A DNA stretch of 64,000 nucleotides from Isoperla grammatica. Lineage: Eukaryota; Arthropoda; Insecta; Plecoptera; Perlodidae. The stretch lies in assembly GCA_945910005.1 (NCBI GenBank), contig OX246740.1:46514026-46578025 (forward strand). The letters are read 5' to 3'. The position numbers were made by a program, and so were the translations under genes. The notes under the pieces are model-generated. The model was not told the DNA's origin. It searched no databases and was given only the letters and a program-made list of their open reading frames with translations. This document shows, piece by piece, positions 46,860 through 60,414 of the stretch. Position 1 is the first letter of the stretch, and each line of letters opens with the position of its first letter.

Positions 46860-47164
46860 CCATAGCAATTTCTTTAATATACACCCTAGTAGAACCTAGG
46901 GAGCTTTATATAAGTAATTAATTGATAATTAATTGATTATTAATTAATTCATAATTAAAATAAATTGATTAAATAATTCATTAGTAAACTAAAAAAAATA
47001 TTGGTGGAATTGAAAGGAAAAAGTCATTTGAGAGCAATCGCTCATTAATTTAAAATTGATTTATTGAAATTAATTATATTCAAACTAGTGATTAAGTCCA
47101 TGAAAAAGATTAGTTTGAACCCTTTCACACATAATTTTGTTGGTCTGCCAAACCGACAGTTCGC

Positions 47165-47260
47165 ACCCTGAATGGCTCAGCGGTAGCTCACGAGACTAAT
47201 TCTGGAGGTCGCTGGTTCGATTTCGTTATTACTGACTGAAGGTTTTCCTCAGTCATAAGG
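47165..47260 (+). mobile_element. tRNA-derived SINE head
   Basis: Pol III A box TGGCTCAGCGG and B box GGTTCGATTTC at tRNA spacing; the cloverleaf is degenerate, so this is not a tRNA gene. No clear tail. 47260-48160 is otherwise blank. Confidence 0.55.
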
Positions 47261-48165
47261 CAAATATATTGGTGTTGAGTCCTATATGATAACCATTGGA
47301 AAATCCTTCCCCAAAATCAGAATACCCTATATAATAATATGTGACCTAGTCAGACATCTGTAAAATAGAAACACATCAGGTAAAACAAGTGTTACCCTAC
47401 AGCAGGGATTCCTATGAAATATACATTCATCATCAATCGTCATATTCTTTAACTACTAAGTATTACTAATCAGCAATTGATGTGGTCACTATCACTGCTG
47501 AACAACAACTACACACTTTTTCATCTCAATAGTTAACGCTATGTTGGTATCCATTCTTAATTTGGAGCACTATAAATAAATAAAAAAAAAAAAACAGGTG
47601 ACATATCTCGCCCAAAAAACTCGCAAAACACGTTAAGTCGTGCGGCAAATTGATGCAAAACAACTCAAAGATGTTTGATTCACATCAATTACCTACTTCA
47701 CTAACTTACACAGAAACGCTTCTTGCATTGCAAATGTGCTCAGACAAGAATGCCGATTTGTATACTTAATAAAGAAAATAACAGAATATAATCTACTATT
47801 AGTATCACAATTAGGCGGATGAAAATGAATATGTACCGGTACATCATTAGCTTGAACTTACGGTACATGTTTAATTAAACACTTATACATCAAGGTTCTT
47901 CCTAGCTAGAACATAATATTATTTACCACAATCACTCTGTGATTGATGAAATATGTTAAACTATCGTCGAGGTCACTAAATAGTAAATACATCTATTGAT
48001 TTTTTAACAAATAACATAGTTGGTACCCATAGCTAAAGCAAATAAGCATATTATCGCATCAATAATAATGTTGTACTGTCAAATTATAATTATTTCCACA
48101 GCCACTCTCGTGTAACTTTTGTAAGCTCGGTAAAAACAACATAGTAATTTCAAATGACACTTTTA

Positions 48166-48585
48166 TTTGACCTCCATGAAGTTGGCCCCTCACATTTGCC
48201 CCATACATTTTTTTTTATTTCAATCGTTAGAACTTCGTTTGATCCCGTTCGATCCGTACAATAATTCGTTTGAACTCGTCAACCTACGGCGTCGCGACGC
48301 TTTCAATATTTTAGTCTGGCCCCTCACATTTGTCATATTCAACTTTTTCCAACGCCAATCGTTAGATCTTCGTTAGATCCCGTTTGGTCCGTTTAGAGTT
48401 CCGTTTCAACTCGTCAACCTACGGCGTCGCGACGCTTTCAATATTTTAGTCTGGCCCCTCACATTTGTCATATTCAACTTTTTCCAACGCCAATCGTTAG
48501 ATCTTCGTTAGATCCCGTTTGATCCGTTTAGAGTTCCGTTTCAACTCGTCAACCTACGGCGTCGCGACGCTATCATGGAGGTTTT
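48166..48585. repeat. 135-bp tandem repeat, about 3 units
   Basis: GTCAACCTACGGCGTCGCGA starts at 48278, 48413 and 48548 (exact 135-bp spacing). The array is bordered by ACCTCCATGA and TCATGGAGGT, an inverted pair, so it may be an element's body. Confidence 0.85.
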
Positions 48586-48747
48586 TATTTGTAAAAAATG
48601 TGACCAAGCACAATTTTTTAAACAACATTTCGTTTGCAGGAAAGGGTCAAGTAGGAGAGAGAAAAGATTTAAAGGAGTTAATGGGAGGCCAGGAATCTGT
48701 ATAGATTTTCATTGAAACTGCGTGCGTGAAGGGGTCGGCATGAGACA

Positions 48748-49340
48748 ACAGTAGAGTTCCGCGGAAGTCTCCACCATGGCCACACCATTTTCCTCCCGTT
48801 TTGGACACCCATTGATACGTTGAAAGATAAGCTACCCCGGGATTTCTTGTTTTCATCAATTCCATTACTTCTTGGCTTAGGAATAAGTAAACGGTGACTT
48901 TGGAGCCGTCCTAGCAACGAAGCTCTCAATAAATTCAAAGTTGTTCTGAATCGGCCTTGTTGATTCTGGCATTTGTCCGCAGGTGTTCGCACTGTCCAAT
49001 CTCTAATTCATACGTTTTGCATTTGAAATATCGATCTTTGATTGGTTATCGCTCACTCGTCGATGGTGTTCGAAGCCTACAGGGTTGGTTTAGTCACTTT
49101 AAATTAAAGTCCCCCACTGCAAATCAGTTTAGTTACTGAGTGGGTAGACTCTAAATGTGAATTTATTTATTTGTTGTATTTATTTATTTGAAGAATGTGA
49201 TGAGTGCATTCAGTCATATGAATTCCTCGTCCTTTGCTCGAGTTTAAATAGAGATAATTGCTCGACTGGACTTTGCTCTAGGGGTGTACCAAGAAAACTA
49301 CCTAAAAGGTTGGTGTAAACTCCCGCGGAACTCCACTGTA
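48748..49340. mobile_element. Mariner-type MITE, copy 2 with diverged insert
   Basis: Same ends and flanking arms as 39353-39636 (CACCATGGCCACAC; AAAACTACCTAAAAGGTTGG), but about 330 bp of unrelated sequence near 48860-49190, including a partial copy of the 22827 hairpin. Confidence 0.75.
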
Positions 49341-49805
49341 GTTACTGTGGGGAAACTCTAGCGGATTCTGCGCCACTATTGCGGTGGACGTGCAAGAAAA
49401 GTTTAAAATGTCACTCGGTAATGTACTATTTATCTTCAAAGCGGAAATACCCAGTTCCCCGCCCGTCACCTTCTATGTTCATATTGCCATAGCTAAGGTG
49501 CCAACCTAGTGAAGGTTTATAGGTGTCAACAGGCGACACTCAAGACCACATGGTATAGCTTACTATCTTTGCTCAAGACCTTGCCGTCGCAACCAGAGAC
49601 ATTTTGTTTTTTCGCTTTTCTTCAAACTCAAGGTTGACGGGAAAGTGTATTTGTAAATTGTAATCCCCGTCTCTAGGTAATAAATTAACGCCTCTTACAA
49701 AAATAACACCTTTCAATGCTGTGTCATTCCATGTACGGATTTACGAAAGTAAAAAATAGATCAGTCTCAGTGAATAATAATGTAATTAAATAAAATATAC
49801 TATAC

Positions 49806-49880
49806 TAGGGCAACTGTCTGTGTGACGCGTTGATAAGCGAGCACGTCCACGTTCACGCCCACGTCCGGTCCACGAACATT
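49806..49880 (-). mobile_element. Helitron-like 3' end (reverse, other end not found)
   Basis: Plus strand CTAGGGCAAC...GTGACGCGTTGATAAGCGAG is the complement of the 3' end at 43022-43069. It is preceded by A (T after CTAG on the minus strand). Confidence 0.5.
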
Positions 49881-50573
49881 CTAACCAAAACTTTTAAAGT
49901 TACCGCCATGATGTTTTACGTTTTTACAGGTTTCTTATCGATAGAAAAATATGCAATTTCAACCTTCACAACTTATAGATATTTTTTTATTCGTGCTATA
50001 TATAAGCTCGTTTTAAATCGGTGTAGGCCTACGCATCCAGTACAACCATAAAATTATCGTTTTTTGTTGCATTTTTTTGTCGTTTTTATCGTTCAAGATA
50101 ATGATTAGGCTACAATTAATTTCTTTTTCATTCGTTACTCTCTATTTGTCAAGCTTAAAATATGGGCACAGCCACTTATTATACGCAAGACTGGTTTCTT
50201 TGGAGATCGGCTGAAAGTATCACAGCCTAGCTGTCACCGAAACAAGATCTATCTTGGCGTACTGCTTGTGTAGTAAAGGTTATAAAGGTTATAAAATAAA
50301 AATATGATAGTCCTCCTCTTGTAGTAACTGCATTTCCGGAACTTTCCCCCGACTGCACGTTGCATTGATGTAAGATCATTTTAAGATAAGATATTTATTC
50401 TTCAAGACAAACATGGTAATTGTACAAAGTCTAAATCTCTGACGAGATGTGCGAAGAGTGGTCTGCGTGTGCACACAGCACAGGCATGAAAGGTGTTTCC
50501 ATTACAACACAAGTAGTACAATTGATAATATTTCCATGAACATGAGCTTTGTTTTGATTTTGAATTCTTGTAA

Positions 50574-50764
50574 AGGCTGGTCCACACAGATTTTGAAGAT
50601 ATAATGGATAAGGTTTTAAGACGTTGTTTTAAAAACAACAATGAAAACAGCGTCTTAAATCTAAAACTTTGTGTGAACACCAGTACGTGTTTTCTATGAT
50701 CCAACTTTACGACTACGAGTTAAACCTTAAATCGTATGTCTTAAAAATCTGTGTGGACCAGCCT
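50574..50764. mobile_element. PIF/Harbinger-type MITE
   Basis: AGGCTGGTCCACACAGATTTT-like ends in inverted copy, flanked by TAA on both sides; 191 bp. Confidence 0.75.
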
Positions 50765-51284
50765 TAATAAAGGATTCATTACTAGTATAATATACTTATG
50801 GTTCCCACAGCATAATTACGTATTTAGCACAATAACATTTAAAGTTGGAATAATTAGCCTGTAATACGAACTTTGCTTTGATGCATTATGCATTCTTTGT
50901 GCATCCACAATTGAATATGATTCACTTGTTGCACGGTCCGCTTTTTAGGCACGCACGGTCGCGTGTTGAATGAACTATCATTCATTATAATTATTATAAT
51001 TTAATCATAATATACCACTGCTGGTCGGGATACATTTTACGTAGTGCCTTTTTAAAACAAATTACATACCGACTTGGTTTGTTTCGTGATTTTGTATGGT
51101 CCAGCCAAAAACGTATTGTTGCACTTGTGAAATGTGCGATTTCAGTTATGTGAGAGAAAACAATTTATCGTCTGCAGAAAAATACATAACACATACAAAG
51201 AATTTTAAACTTTTTCGAAGTGTTGTATCATATATTGAGATACCGTACTAAATTTGTACAACATGTATAAATCTAAAGTGTGAC

Positions 51285-52701
51285 TTTTTAGATGAGCGTA
51301 GCGAAGCGGAGTGAATCTCTCCATACAACTCGATCGGCGCTTTGTCTGTGTGTATGTCTGTACTATGTATGTCTGTATGTGCGCTAAATTTTGTTCGTCG
51401 CGCACAGGTCAAACGGCTTGACGTATTTGGCTGAAAATTTCGGTCAACATTTGTGACTACTAAACTCGATGCTGTTAACATAACCAGCAAAATTCGTCAG
51501 GATGCCAACCTACAAACAATTAATTTCTGAAAAACAAAATTTGTTTATTTATTTAATTTAATTAAAACTTACACACGGATTTTAATTATGTTTCACTTGT
51601 AGGTTAACATCAATAGTCTCAACACTTGACAATAGTTTCAAAATTGTAAGTTTACCCGTCATGTCATAAACAAATATTGTTTATTTACAACAATAATTTC
51701 TTCATTTTTACAGTGTTCCACCGATATCGTTCGCATTTGCGGATCTTTGTAGTAAGATACACATAGTAAACACAAAAACAGCGTACGCAATCATACATTT
51801 CTCATTTTTATTTGGAATTTCGAAAGCTGTAATAAAAAGGCTACAATGACGTAACATGCCAACCTACAAAAAATTAACAACTGAAACACATGTTTTGTTA
51901 TTTATTTAATTAAATTAAAACTTACAAACCGATATAAATAATTTTTCATATGTAAGTCCACATCAATAGTACCAACACTCTACAACAGTTTCAATATTAA
52001 AGCTTTAACCGCCATGTTATAAACAAATATTGTTTATTTACGGCAGAAATTTTCTTTGTTTTTACAGTGTTCCACCGATATGATTCGCATTTGCGGACCA
52101 TTGAAGTTAGATGCACATAGTATGCTGCCGAAATGGCTTACGTAGTCAGACCTTTCTCACTATTTATTTGGAATTTTGATAGCTATCATAGAATGGCTAC
52201 AATGACGTGTTATGTTTTATGACTTTCACGGCAAACATGCAGAAAATAACAACAAACTTGGTCGACAATTTAAAAAGCTATTTTTATAGTTTAAATGCGA
52301 GTTATTGTACGACAAACAATAAGTCATTTTAGATATAGTCTGTATCTACATTATGGAACTTTCCATACACTGGATAGGTTTAATAGTTTATGAATTAGAG
52401 CCTATTGAGTAGACCACGGTCGAATGAAATTATGCGGAACTCCATCAACTTGAAGGTTTTAATTTCTTTAAAGAAAACTTCTTAACGGATTTAAATAATA
52501 TTTCGTGCATTTATTAGCAACATATCAAGAAATAATATACTTAAATTATAAGTATAACTTGATCCGCCATCTTGCAAAAAAATCATATGTTTATTATAAA
52601 GGTATTTTTCTTTTTAAAGAGGAATATGATATGCAAATGATTTATTTGATTTGATACATTGAAAAAAATCGCTCATCTGTCAACGCGGAGCGTTTTCCTA
52701 G
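51285..52701 (+). mobile_element. Helitron-like element, 1417 bp, with internal duplication
   Basis: TTTTTAGATGAGCGTAGCGA start, GGAGCGTTTTCCTAG end before T. Internally a unit of about 360 bp (from GATGCCAACCTACAAA) is present twice, 51497-51857 and 51857-52215. No transposase. Confidence 0.65.
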
Positions 52702-52787
52702 TTTTGTCAATATAAATGGTTCCGAAACAAGTAAATCCGTTCAAATTGAGCACAAATAAAATATTATAAATCAAGATTATTTTTATA

Positions 52788-52809
52788 CCCCCCCCCCCCC
52801 CCCCCCCCC
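52788..52809. repeat. Poly-C tract (22 bp)
   Basis: Similar homopolymer G/C runs lie at 438-456, 1301-1316 and 12353-12377. Confidence 0.95.
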
Positions 52810-54953
52810 AAGCACGAAATTATGTTGTGTTCAATGTGCGTGTTTATGTGCTCACATTTCGTTTAGAAAATATTTTCTGTTGCAAAGAAATACTTAATAA
52901 ATCGTCATGATGTATCGTTCACAACCTGTGTTTTATTTCTCTATGGTCCACTATGGTCTCAAATACAGGTACTGGATTGGTTGCCACGCACACACGCACA
53001 CACTTGACATCGTGCGTGCGTATGCGTGCACTTGAGCCCAGTTGCAGCTCTTTCAACAGACAGACGCAGAGAAAAAGTGGAACAAAGAACAAGTTATGGG
53101 CATTATATAACGGCGCGACGCATGCAGAAGACGATTAAAACTTTCACGTGCTGTAAGGATAGTAATAATAACAGGTACGCACGTAAACAACGATGCCCAA
53201 AGTAATAATGAATCATCACCATGATGTTACATCATTTGACTTTTAAAGACCCCGCCCTTTTGTTGCATTTGCATCTGATGTTCAGTACACACAGCTTGGA
53301 ACGTGTGCTTTATTCAGATCTTTGGAACGACACCTATCTTCATACTTTTGGGATTATGAAGGGTTATATTATGAAGGTCAACAGATAATCTTCCAGAACT
53401 GAATCGAAATGAGTAAATTGTTTGGATCAATTAATAAGAGAATTTGAGATTTTTTGAAATTGTCTTCATTTTATCTAAACGCAATCAAGTTTTGAGAATA
53501 TCTGGCATTGACCTTGATAATATTTATCCCTAAATTTGAATTTTGAATGTCATTTGGATGTCGGGAACGCTCAAACGCTCGTTTTGTATATTATAGTCCA
53601 TATCCGTTTTTAGACATACAGCGTAACTAAATTAAAAATTAAATTTGAGAGAAAAAATAGAAATATGAATTTTGAACTGTACTATTATAGACCCTTCGGA
53701 CTTTGACGAATCATTTGGGCAAGATTCTTGTCGAGGGAATATCAGCCTTACAGTTAACTTTGAGCGTTTATTTCAAAGCGCATAAAGCATAACAACATCT
53801 TATCATCAACAAAATAAAACGCTAGGAAATCATAAAAAAGGGCCAACCACCAAACGATTCTACATAATATTGGTTTCTGGACAAATATGATTCATGCCCA
53901 CCACCATAATTATACGTCATGGATCGAGTCGACAAACAACTTTTTTACCATAACAACTTTATTATAAATTAGTATTCTTGGTATACTTATGAACAGGGCT
54001 GCTAAGAACATCTGCCCTATACTCTTGATTTACACATATCCGCGGTTGTACATTAGGCACACATAACACATGACCTTTCAATTTTCATTCATCTCTTCGT
54101 ATGTAAATAATTCAAGTACATCACTATTTACTTATAATTGCAACAATATAAATGGCACAAGAATAAATAAACACGTTGCAGACACATTATGATTGACGGA
54201 CAATAAAGTATTTTCGTTGAATCAACACGTGGATAATATGACACACGTGGTTAAAATGACGAAAGGAGAAATTTAACCAACTTACGAATGAGCTGGACCT
54301 CCGAAAGTGCATTTACCTTTTAAGAATGTGAAAGCATTGAACTATTAATTTCACACAGCATTATTTTGAAATACTGACCACATAATACCAGGCATGTTTC
54401 AATGAACTGTGACCGAAATTTCAGCTTCCATCATGTTATTAGAATGAAATTATTATTACTCTGCCGCTATGTATAGGTGTGTACATGTTATTATTATAGG
54501 TCGTTGGCAATTTGCATTGCTCCGTGTATAAATTCACACCTCAATCAATTACATATATAAGATAAATTGAAAAATATTAAAAAAAAATTGGTGTCAAGAA
54601 TCAGCTAAACAATAAATTTAAAAACTTTCAAAGTGATTGTTACAATTCATTTCCGTAAAGAAATGACAATCATAAAATTTACAACGTTTTAAGGTTTTTC
54701 AATTCATCGTGTAAACAGCTGAAACAAAACCAATGATATAAACTACTTTTTCAATATCTTAAAGCGTGCTCAAGAAATCATTAAAATACCACTAATATTG
54801 CGTGGGGTGGTTTTTGAGATCTACCAATTACCATCAATTGGCACCTACGATTCATCCGCACTCAACAATTCACTCTAATTTGGGGCGTATGGATCAAGTG
54901 ACACTAACACATTATTTTGTTTTAATTTTTTACATGTATTTTGATGTTGTGAG
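52810..54953. other. No gene seen
   Basis: AT-rich sequence with only short, non-protein-like ORFs. A CA/GCGT-rich patch near 52985-53030 is the only local feature. Confidence 0.5.
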
Positions 54954-55397
54954 TATGTTTGCATGTATGCATGTATGTTTGCATGTATGCATGTATGTTT
55001 GCATGCATGCATGTATGTTTGCATGTATGTATGTATGTATGTTTGCATGTATGTATGTTTGTTTGCATATGCATGTATGTTTGCATGTATGCATGTATGT
55101 TTGCATGTATGTATGTATGTTTGCATGTATGCATGTTTGCATGTATGTATGTATGTTTGCATGTATGCATGTATGTTTGCATGTATGTATGTATGTTTGC
55201 ATGTATGCATGTATGTTTGCATGTATGTATGTATGTATGTTTGCATGTATGTATGTATGTTTGCATGTATGCATGTATGTTTGCATGTATGCATGTATGT
55301 TTGCATGTATGTATGTATGTTTGCATGTATGCATGTATGTATGTATGTATGTATGTATGTATGTATGCATGTATGTATGTATGTTTGCATGTATGTA
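54954..55397. repeat. TGTA/TGCA/TGTT tetranucleotide array
   Basis: About 440 bp of 4-bp units in a higher-order pattern (TTTGCATGTATGCATGTATG). It creates open frames on both strands of MYVC/IHTY type that are not genes. Alternating purine-pyrimidine, so prone to Z-DNA. Confidence 0.95.
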
Positions 55398-56368
55398 CTA
55401 TGTTTGTATATACTCTTGACGATCTACCGTACTAAAATACCACTAGAAGGCGTAAAACACTCCCACCGAGGCCGCCATACACCATTGTATGACATGTTTA
55501 CATGTGTATAATCGTTGTCACATCTTCCGTAGTTGCAGCTTAGCTTGAAGTGATAATACTCCATGACCACGAGGCCACACGCACTCATTGAGATGATTTA
55601 CGTCAGGCCATGTCCATCTCGTCTCTAGCAGCAGGCAGGAGGTTTGAATAATAGAGCCAACATCGTAGAAACATTGATACCGTCGTGTTAATTAATATAT
55701 TTATTTTATATTTATTATATATTTACTTATTTATATTTTTTTATGTAGAAAAAAGTTAATTTAGAGAGTTTAAGTCCCTTTTTCCCCTTCATGTTTTTTT
55801 ATAGTTTTTTTTTTTTTACTTACGTGGTTTTGTGGTGACAAGAATAAACAATTAATAATAATAACAAGTTCAAACTCAGACAATAAACGTTAAGGTATCA
55901 ATAAATTTGTAACTCCTAAATTGGAGCATATAGTTCTGATTAATTATACACTTCTGGCAATGCCGTTTGCAAGGGTTAGATAATATCTATCTATAATTCG
56001 TACGTTTCTATTGACCACAGTTGAGGGAGGTTTGTATATTTTACCCTTTTTTGCTTCCTTTATGTGAAACCTGACGGCTTTTTATCTGCTTTACAAAATT
56101 GATACGGAGTAGAAAGATGCTATGTATAGTATTTTCTTCCTTTTGAGGTTCTCCGACCATAGGTATAGTTTTTTTTGCTTTATTTACGCATTATATAACA
56201 TGGATGGCTATTTCGCACCAGTTAGGTAAAAGCTTTGTTCACTTTTGCACACTTTACTTACGCAGCAGAGTATTAACTTGCTTTGTAGTGTTTGTCACCT
56301 CAGTAACTACCCTTGAGCACCGTTACATCGCTTTGTACTCTTGTAATATTATCTAGTGGTCAGATGCA
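55398..56368. other. No gene seen
   Basis: AT-rich, no repeat or coding signal that I can support. Confidence 0.45.
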
Positions 56369-56626
56369 TTAGTCTCTAGTTAGTGATTGTGATTGGTCAT
56401 TGCGCTTCTGGGCTTGATTCCAAACATGTACATGTACAACCTTGGGTGTACGCAGTGGCAGTTTCCATAGGACAAAGTGTCCCGTCGTGACCTTCGCTGA
56501 TTCATTATCGACATATTTTGCATTTATTTCCGGACATTTTCTTGACCACAAGTTTCTCTTTCCTTGGAATTTATTCTTACATACGAGAAAACAAAACAAT
56601 ATAGCAATAATCATTGATTTCATCAC
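56369..56626 (-). CDS. Weak candidate: secreted-protein first exon
   Basis: ORF beginning MMKSMIIAILFCFLVCKNK, a good signal-peptide pattern, then a Lys/Cys-containing stretch. A GTATGT donor sits directly after the hydrophobic core, so only MKSMIIAILFCFL may be coding. No partner exon was recognised. May be chance. Confidence 0.2.
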   Translation of the reverse strand: MMKSMIIAILFCFLVCKNKFQGKRNLWSRKCPEINAKYVDNESAKVTTGHFVLWKLPLRTPKVVHVHVWNQAQKRNDQSQSLTRD

Positions 56627-56840
56627 TTTCTTGTTTTGTTTTCTAATTCGTTTCTAATTTGATCAAGTTGGTTGACAATGTACGCGCTTGTACAAAATAC
56701 AATTTGCCGCGGGAAAAGTAAAAACGTTTTTAAATATGATATTATTCCTTCTGGTTGAGTTGATTGTCATATAAAGTTGCTCGTCGTACTACCGATAAGA
56801 ATTAAATTAAACCTTTAAAATGATATATGTTAATCAGTTT

Positions 56841-57117
<277 letters not shown>

Positions 57118-58471
57118 TAACAATCGGACTAGTTTTGATTATTATAACTCATATACTTGATCTGTGGTTACACAATTTATTTACAACTTATTGAGTATTA
57201 ACAGTACCGGGGTTACTATCTTTCTGCCATTTTACGACGCCCCGACGCCCCCCCCCCCCAAGAAAAACTCATTCTTTGTTCCCTATTCCAACCTGTACAT
57301 AGATAATGAAACTAGCCGCGACGAAGAGGCAGCTTTGATAACGCCTGGCCACGTGAATGGCCAAAGAAAAATAATAATGAGAATTACATTGACCTAATAA
57401 AATAAGACGTATTTCCGGTAATTACATCGCGTCGAACTAAGTAAAACCAGCTTCTAAAGTCGACTGAATAAATAAATAAGGAGACTTTTCTAATAATAAC
57501 ACCACTAATTGGCGCTGCTACAGGAATTATTCATAAACACTGTGATCGTTACAGATTATAGAAGCCATTCATCAATAAACTGGAAGAAAAACTATAATTA
57601 ATTAAAGAATATTTCGCAATTTTGAGATTCCTTTTTGTAAAACGGTTAACAATTAAAATTAACCAACATGTTCTAGGCATTATGCCATTATTAAGTGTTG
57701 TAACGTCCACGTTAATAAAATGTCAGGTTCACTGTGAGGTTGGAAACTTTTCAATAGTCTTCTTCAGCATTCACTCTTCTTTGTATACCGAATGCTTGCT
57801 TGAATGCTTGCTGGAAAATGTACTTTTCCAAACGAAAATGTGCTTCCCAGTTTTGTTTTTAAATTTAAAAGCACTTTCAGCAAAATGCACTTGAATGAAA
57901 GTAAGTACAATTGGTTGAAAAGTAAATTATCATTAGTACAAATCTAATTTGAGAAAGCAATTTTGGAAGGTGCGATAATGTGCATGGTACGCCCATTTTA
58001 TACATTCTTAGTTCTCTCATTATTATTTACGGATTTAGGGCGGTTTAAGGCGAATGTTAGATTCGCTCTTTATGCCTGAAGGCCACAGTCAAATCGTAAG
58101 CATGATGTTAGAAAGGCTTAGCAAAAATTAATACACTTGCGAAAATTGAACATGTGCTTAATTTTAATTATACGGTCCAGTACAGCTTTCAAGTCCAGTT
58201 GCACATCGTGTAATCTTTGATATGTTGTGCATCCATTAATAATAACCTATCGCTTAACAGGTTGCATTTCATGGTACCTGTTAGGCCATAAAACGAACCA
58301 AAATTGTGTATAATTAAACAGACGCGAACAGACATTATAATTGCAAAACTTATATATGCAACGAGGGTCATTAGTTAATCATTTGCTGCACTGAAATTAC
58401 CCCCTTTAAACATTTCAATAATACAAATAATAGCTCGCAGCTCTGCCTGTCATAAGAATCCACGTCATATG
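57118..58471. other. No gene seen
   Basis: AT-rich; small ORFs at 57622-57894 and 58189-58371 have no recognisable features. Confidence 0.45.
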
Positions 58472-59135
58472 CAGTGGCGTAACTAGGAATTATTTCGGGG
58501 GGGGTTATTAGGGAAAAGTGAGATGAGGGGACCGAAAGGGGTCTGGGGCGAAGCCCCAGCCGCCGGAGGCCATTACGCCGAAGGCGAAATTTTTTTTCAC
58601 TTCTATAATTATTTCGTGCCTTTTAGACTCAAAGAATATACTACTTGAACCACTACTCATTTGTTTGTATTATATTGAAGTTACAGTGTTACAGCAGATA
58701 AGAATTGCATAGAAATTGTTTTTTAAATGCTTTATGGTTGGTCAATATAATCTGAACATAAAGTGAAACATTGTGGTCACAAGTCACATACGTTATTGAA
58801 ATTTTAATTCACAGACCGTGATATTGTAATATTAGATTAATGCATTTTTATTTATAGGTACCCTCAGTTTTACTGGTTCGAGCGAAAAGTGTATTAGTTG
58901 TTGATGAACACATAAATAATATATTGAATTATTGAAAGAAATTATACATCTTATCTAATTGAAGTGGTATGATAAATATAATGACAATGTTGTTTGTTAC
59001 GATTGTTATACACGGAAGTGGTTTAAGGACCTTACAATATAGTATTAAGTAAATGTAGTATTATGTAAAATCATTCTCGATGTAGTTTCGGGGGGGGTTT
59101 AAACCCCCTAAACCCCCCCCTTAGTTACGCCACTG
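58472..59135. mobile_element. hAT-type element, 664 bp
   Basis: CAGTGGCGTAACTAGG ... CTTAGTTACGCCACTG, exact target duplication GTCATATG (58464-58471, 59136-59143). Subterminal GGGGGGG/CCCCCC runs and a GGGGCGAAGCCCC hairpin. Confidence 0.93.
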
Positions 59136-59820
59136 GTCATATGACCTTGCTGACCGTGTGCAATAAAACTTAATATAATAACTAAAATCGCGAGACACAT
59201 ATCCGGTTTTTGCTCTGTAAGCAATCGCGGTATTCTTTTTATTACGTATTTCGATAATTACATTCAACTGCAAGTATGCTAAGGAAAACGAGTATATTCC
59301 AAAGCAGTTAGCAATGAAACACGTCCATGCACTCACCATGAGATATATACAATAACAAGTGCAAGCAAACACATTAAGTGGAAGTGCGTAAAACATCTTC
59401 TCAGAGGTTAATATCTCTGACATTGCACCGAGGCCTTCACAGAATGATTCTCCGCAAGAATATTAATTTAATCGACATAGCTATAATAGGTGATACGTAT
59501 GACTGAGAGATTTGTTGTGTCTAGTGTTCAACGATGGTCAATGTGTTTGTTTGGGAGATTGTGAGGGGGAAGGAGGGGAAAGGGAGGGGGGAGGGGACAG
59601 ATGCAGTCTCGCTCCGCGATCGGGTTCATTGTTGTATCAACCTTGTAACAGGTTAGGCGGTGGTTGGGTGCTCAGATAGACAACTTACGCGCGAATCAGT
59701 TTGTTAAACAAGAAGCGAATTAAACGCGAAATAGAATTCAAAATCTTGTGGTTTTGAATTGGACGCGATTAGTTTGATTGTTATCGGTTTGAATTACGCG
59801 CGCGAAAACAGTCGATTAAG

Positions 59821-59962
59821 ATGACGCTTCTTGAGGCAAATGAAGATACGCTGCAAGTGATCTATCAAGAGCTTAATGAGTGTGGGGATAATAAAATGGA
59901 AACTAATGTAGCTCATATTCGTGATTGGCTGAGCTGTCAGGCGCACTTGCCGAAAAACTACG
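59821..59962 (+). CDS. CRAL-TRIO lipid-binding protein, first coding exon (partial gene)
   Basis: ATG in a purine context (AAG before ATG) followed by 47 codons and one base to a GTAAGA donor. The segment VAHIRDWLSCQAHLPKNY is the CRAL-TRIO N-terminal helix pattern (I-R-x-W-L ... Q-x-H-L-P) of alpha-tocopherol-transfer/clavesin-like proteins, which carry hydrophobic ligands in the cytosol. No later exon was found up to 64000, so the rest of the gene lies beyond the right edge. The upstream 230 bp contains an arthropod-type initiator TCAGTT near 59697. A large multigene family in insects, so the exact member is unknown. Confidence 0.75.
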
Positions 59963-60284
59963 GTAAGAATTTGTGTATTTTTGGGGGTTATTGGTCAACA
60001 TTTTCATTTTCGGTGTGACTGAAAAATGTAATTTTATGGAAATGAAATAAAAATTTCCAAAAAATATGTTCGCTTTAAATCCTATATTAGTGAGTAGAAA
60101 ATGTCCGTCCAGAATTTCGAAGGCCCAATTTAAAAGTTTCCACTTACAATTTTAAAATGGTGATGTCATTTTTCGACTACACATCCTTCGAAATTATTTT
60201 ATTACTCAAAACGACATTTAATTAAGGATAATTAAGTTAATTTTAGAACCGGAAATATTTATTTGAACAAAGAAACAAGAATAT

Positions 60285-60414
60285 TTCATAGTCGGCCCCT
60301 ACACCTAGGGGCGCCCATTGTTACCAAGGTAACATTGTTTCCATGTTATTTCCCATAAACAAAACAAATCCATAGCAACAATGGGTGCCCCTAGGTGTAG
60401 GGGCCGACTATGAA
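60285..60414. mobile_element. 130-bp palindromic MITE in CRAL-TRIO intron 1
   Basis: TTCATAGTCGGCCCCTACAC and inverse, arms about 38 bp with one or two mismatches. Confidence 0.75.

Noticed and set aside
47165..47240. tRNA gene
   Set aside because: A and B boxes are present but the acceptor and anticodon stems do not pair, so it is a SINE head.
54802..55511. Long overlapping ORFs of MYVC and IHTY type on both strands
   Set aside because: Product of the tetranucleotide array; all frames are open because the repeat has no stop, not because of coding.
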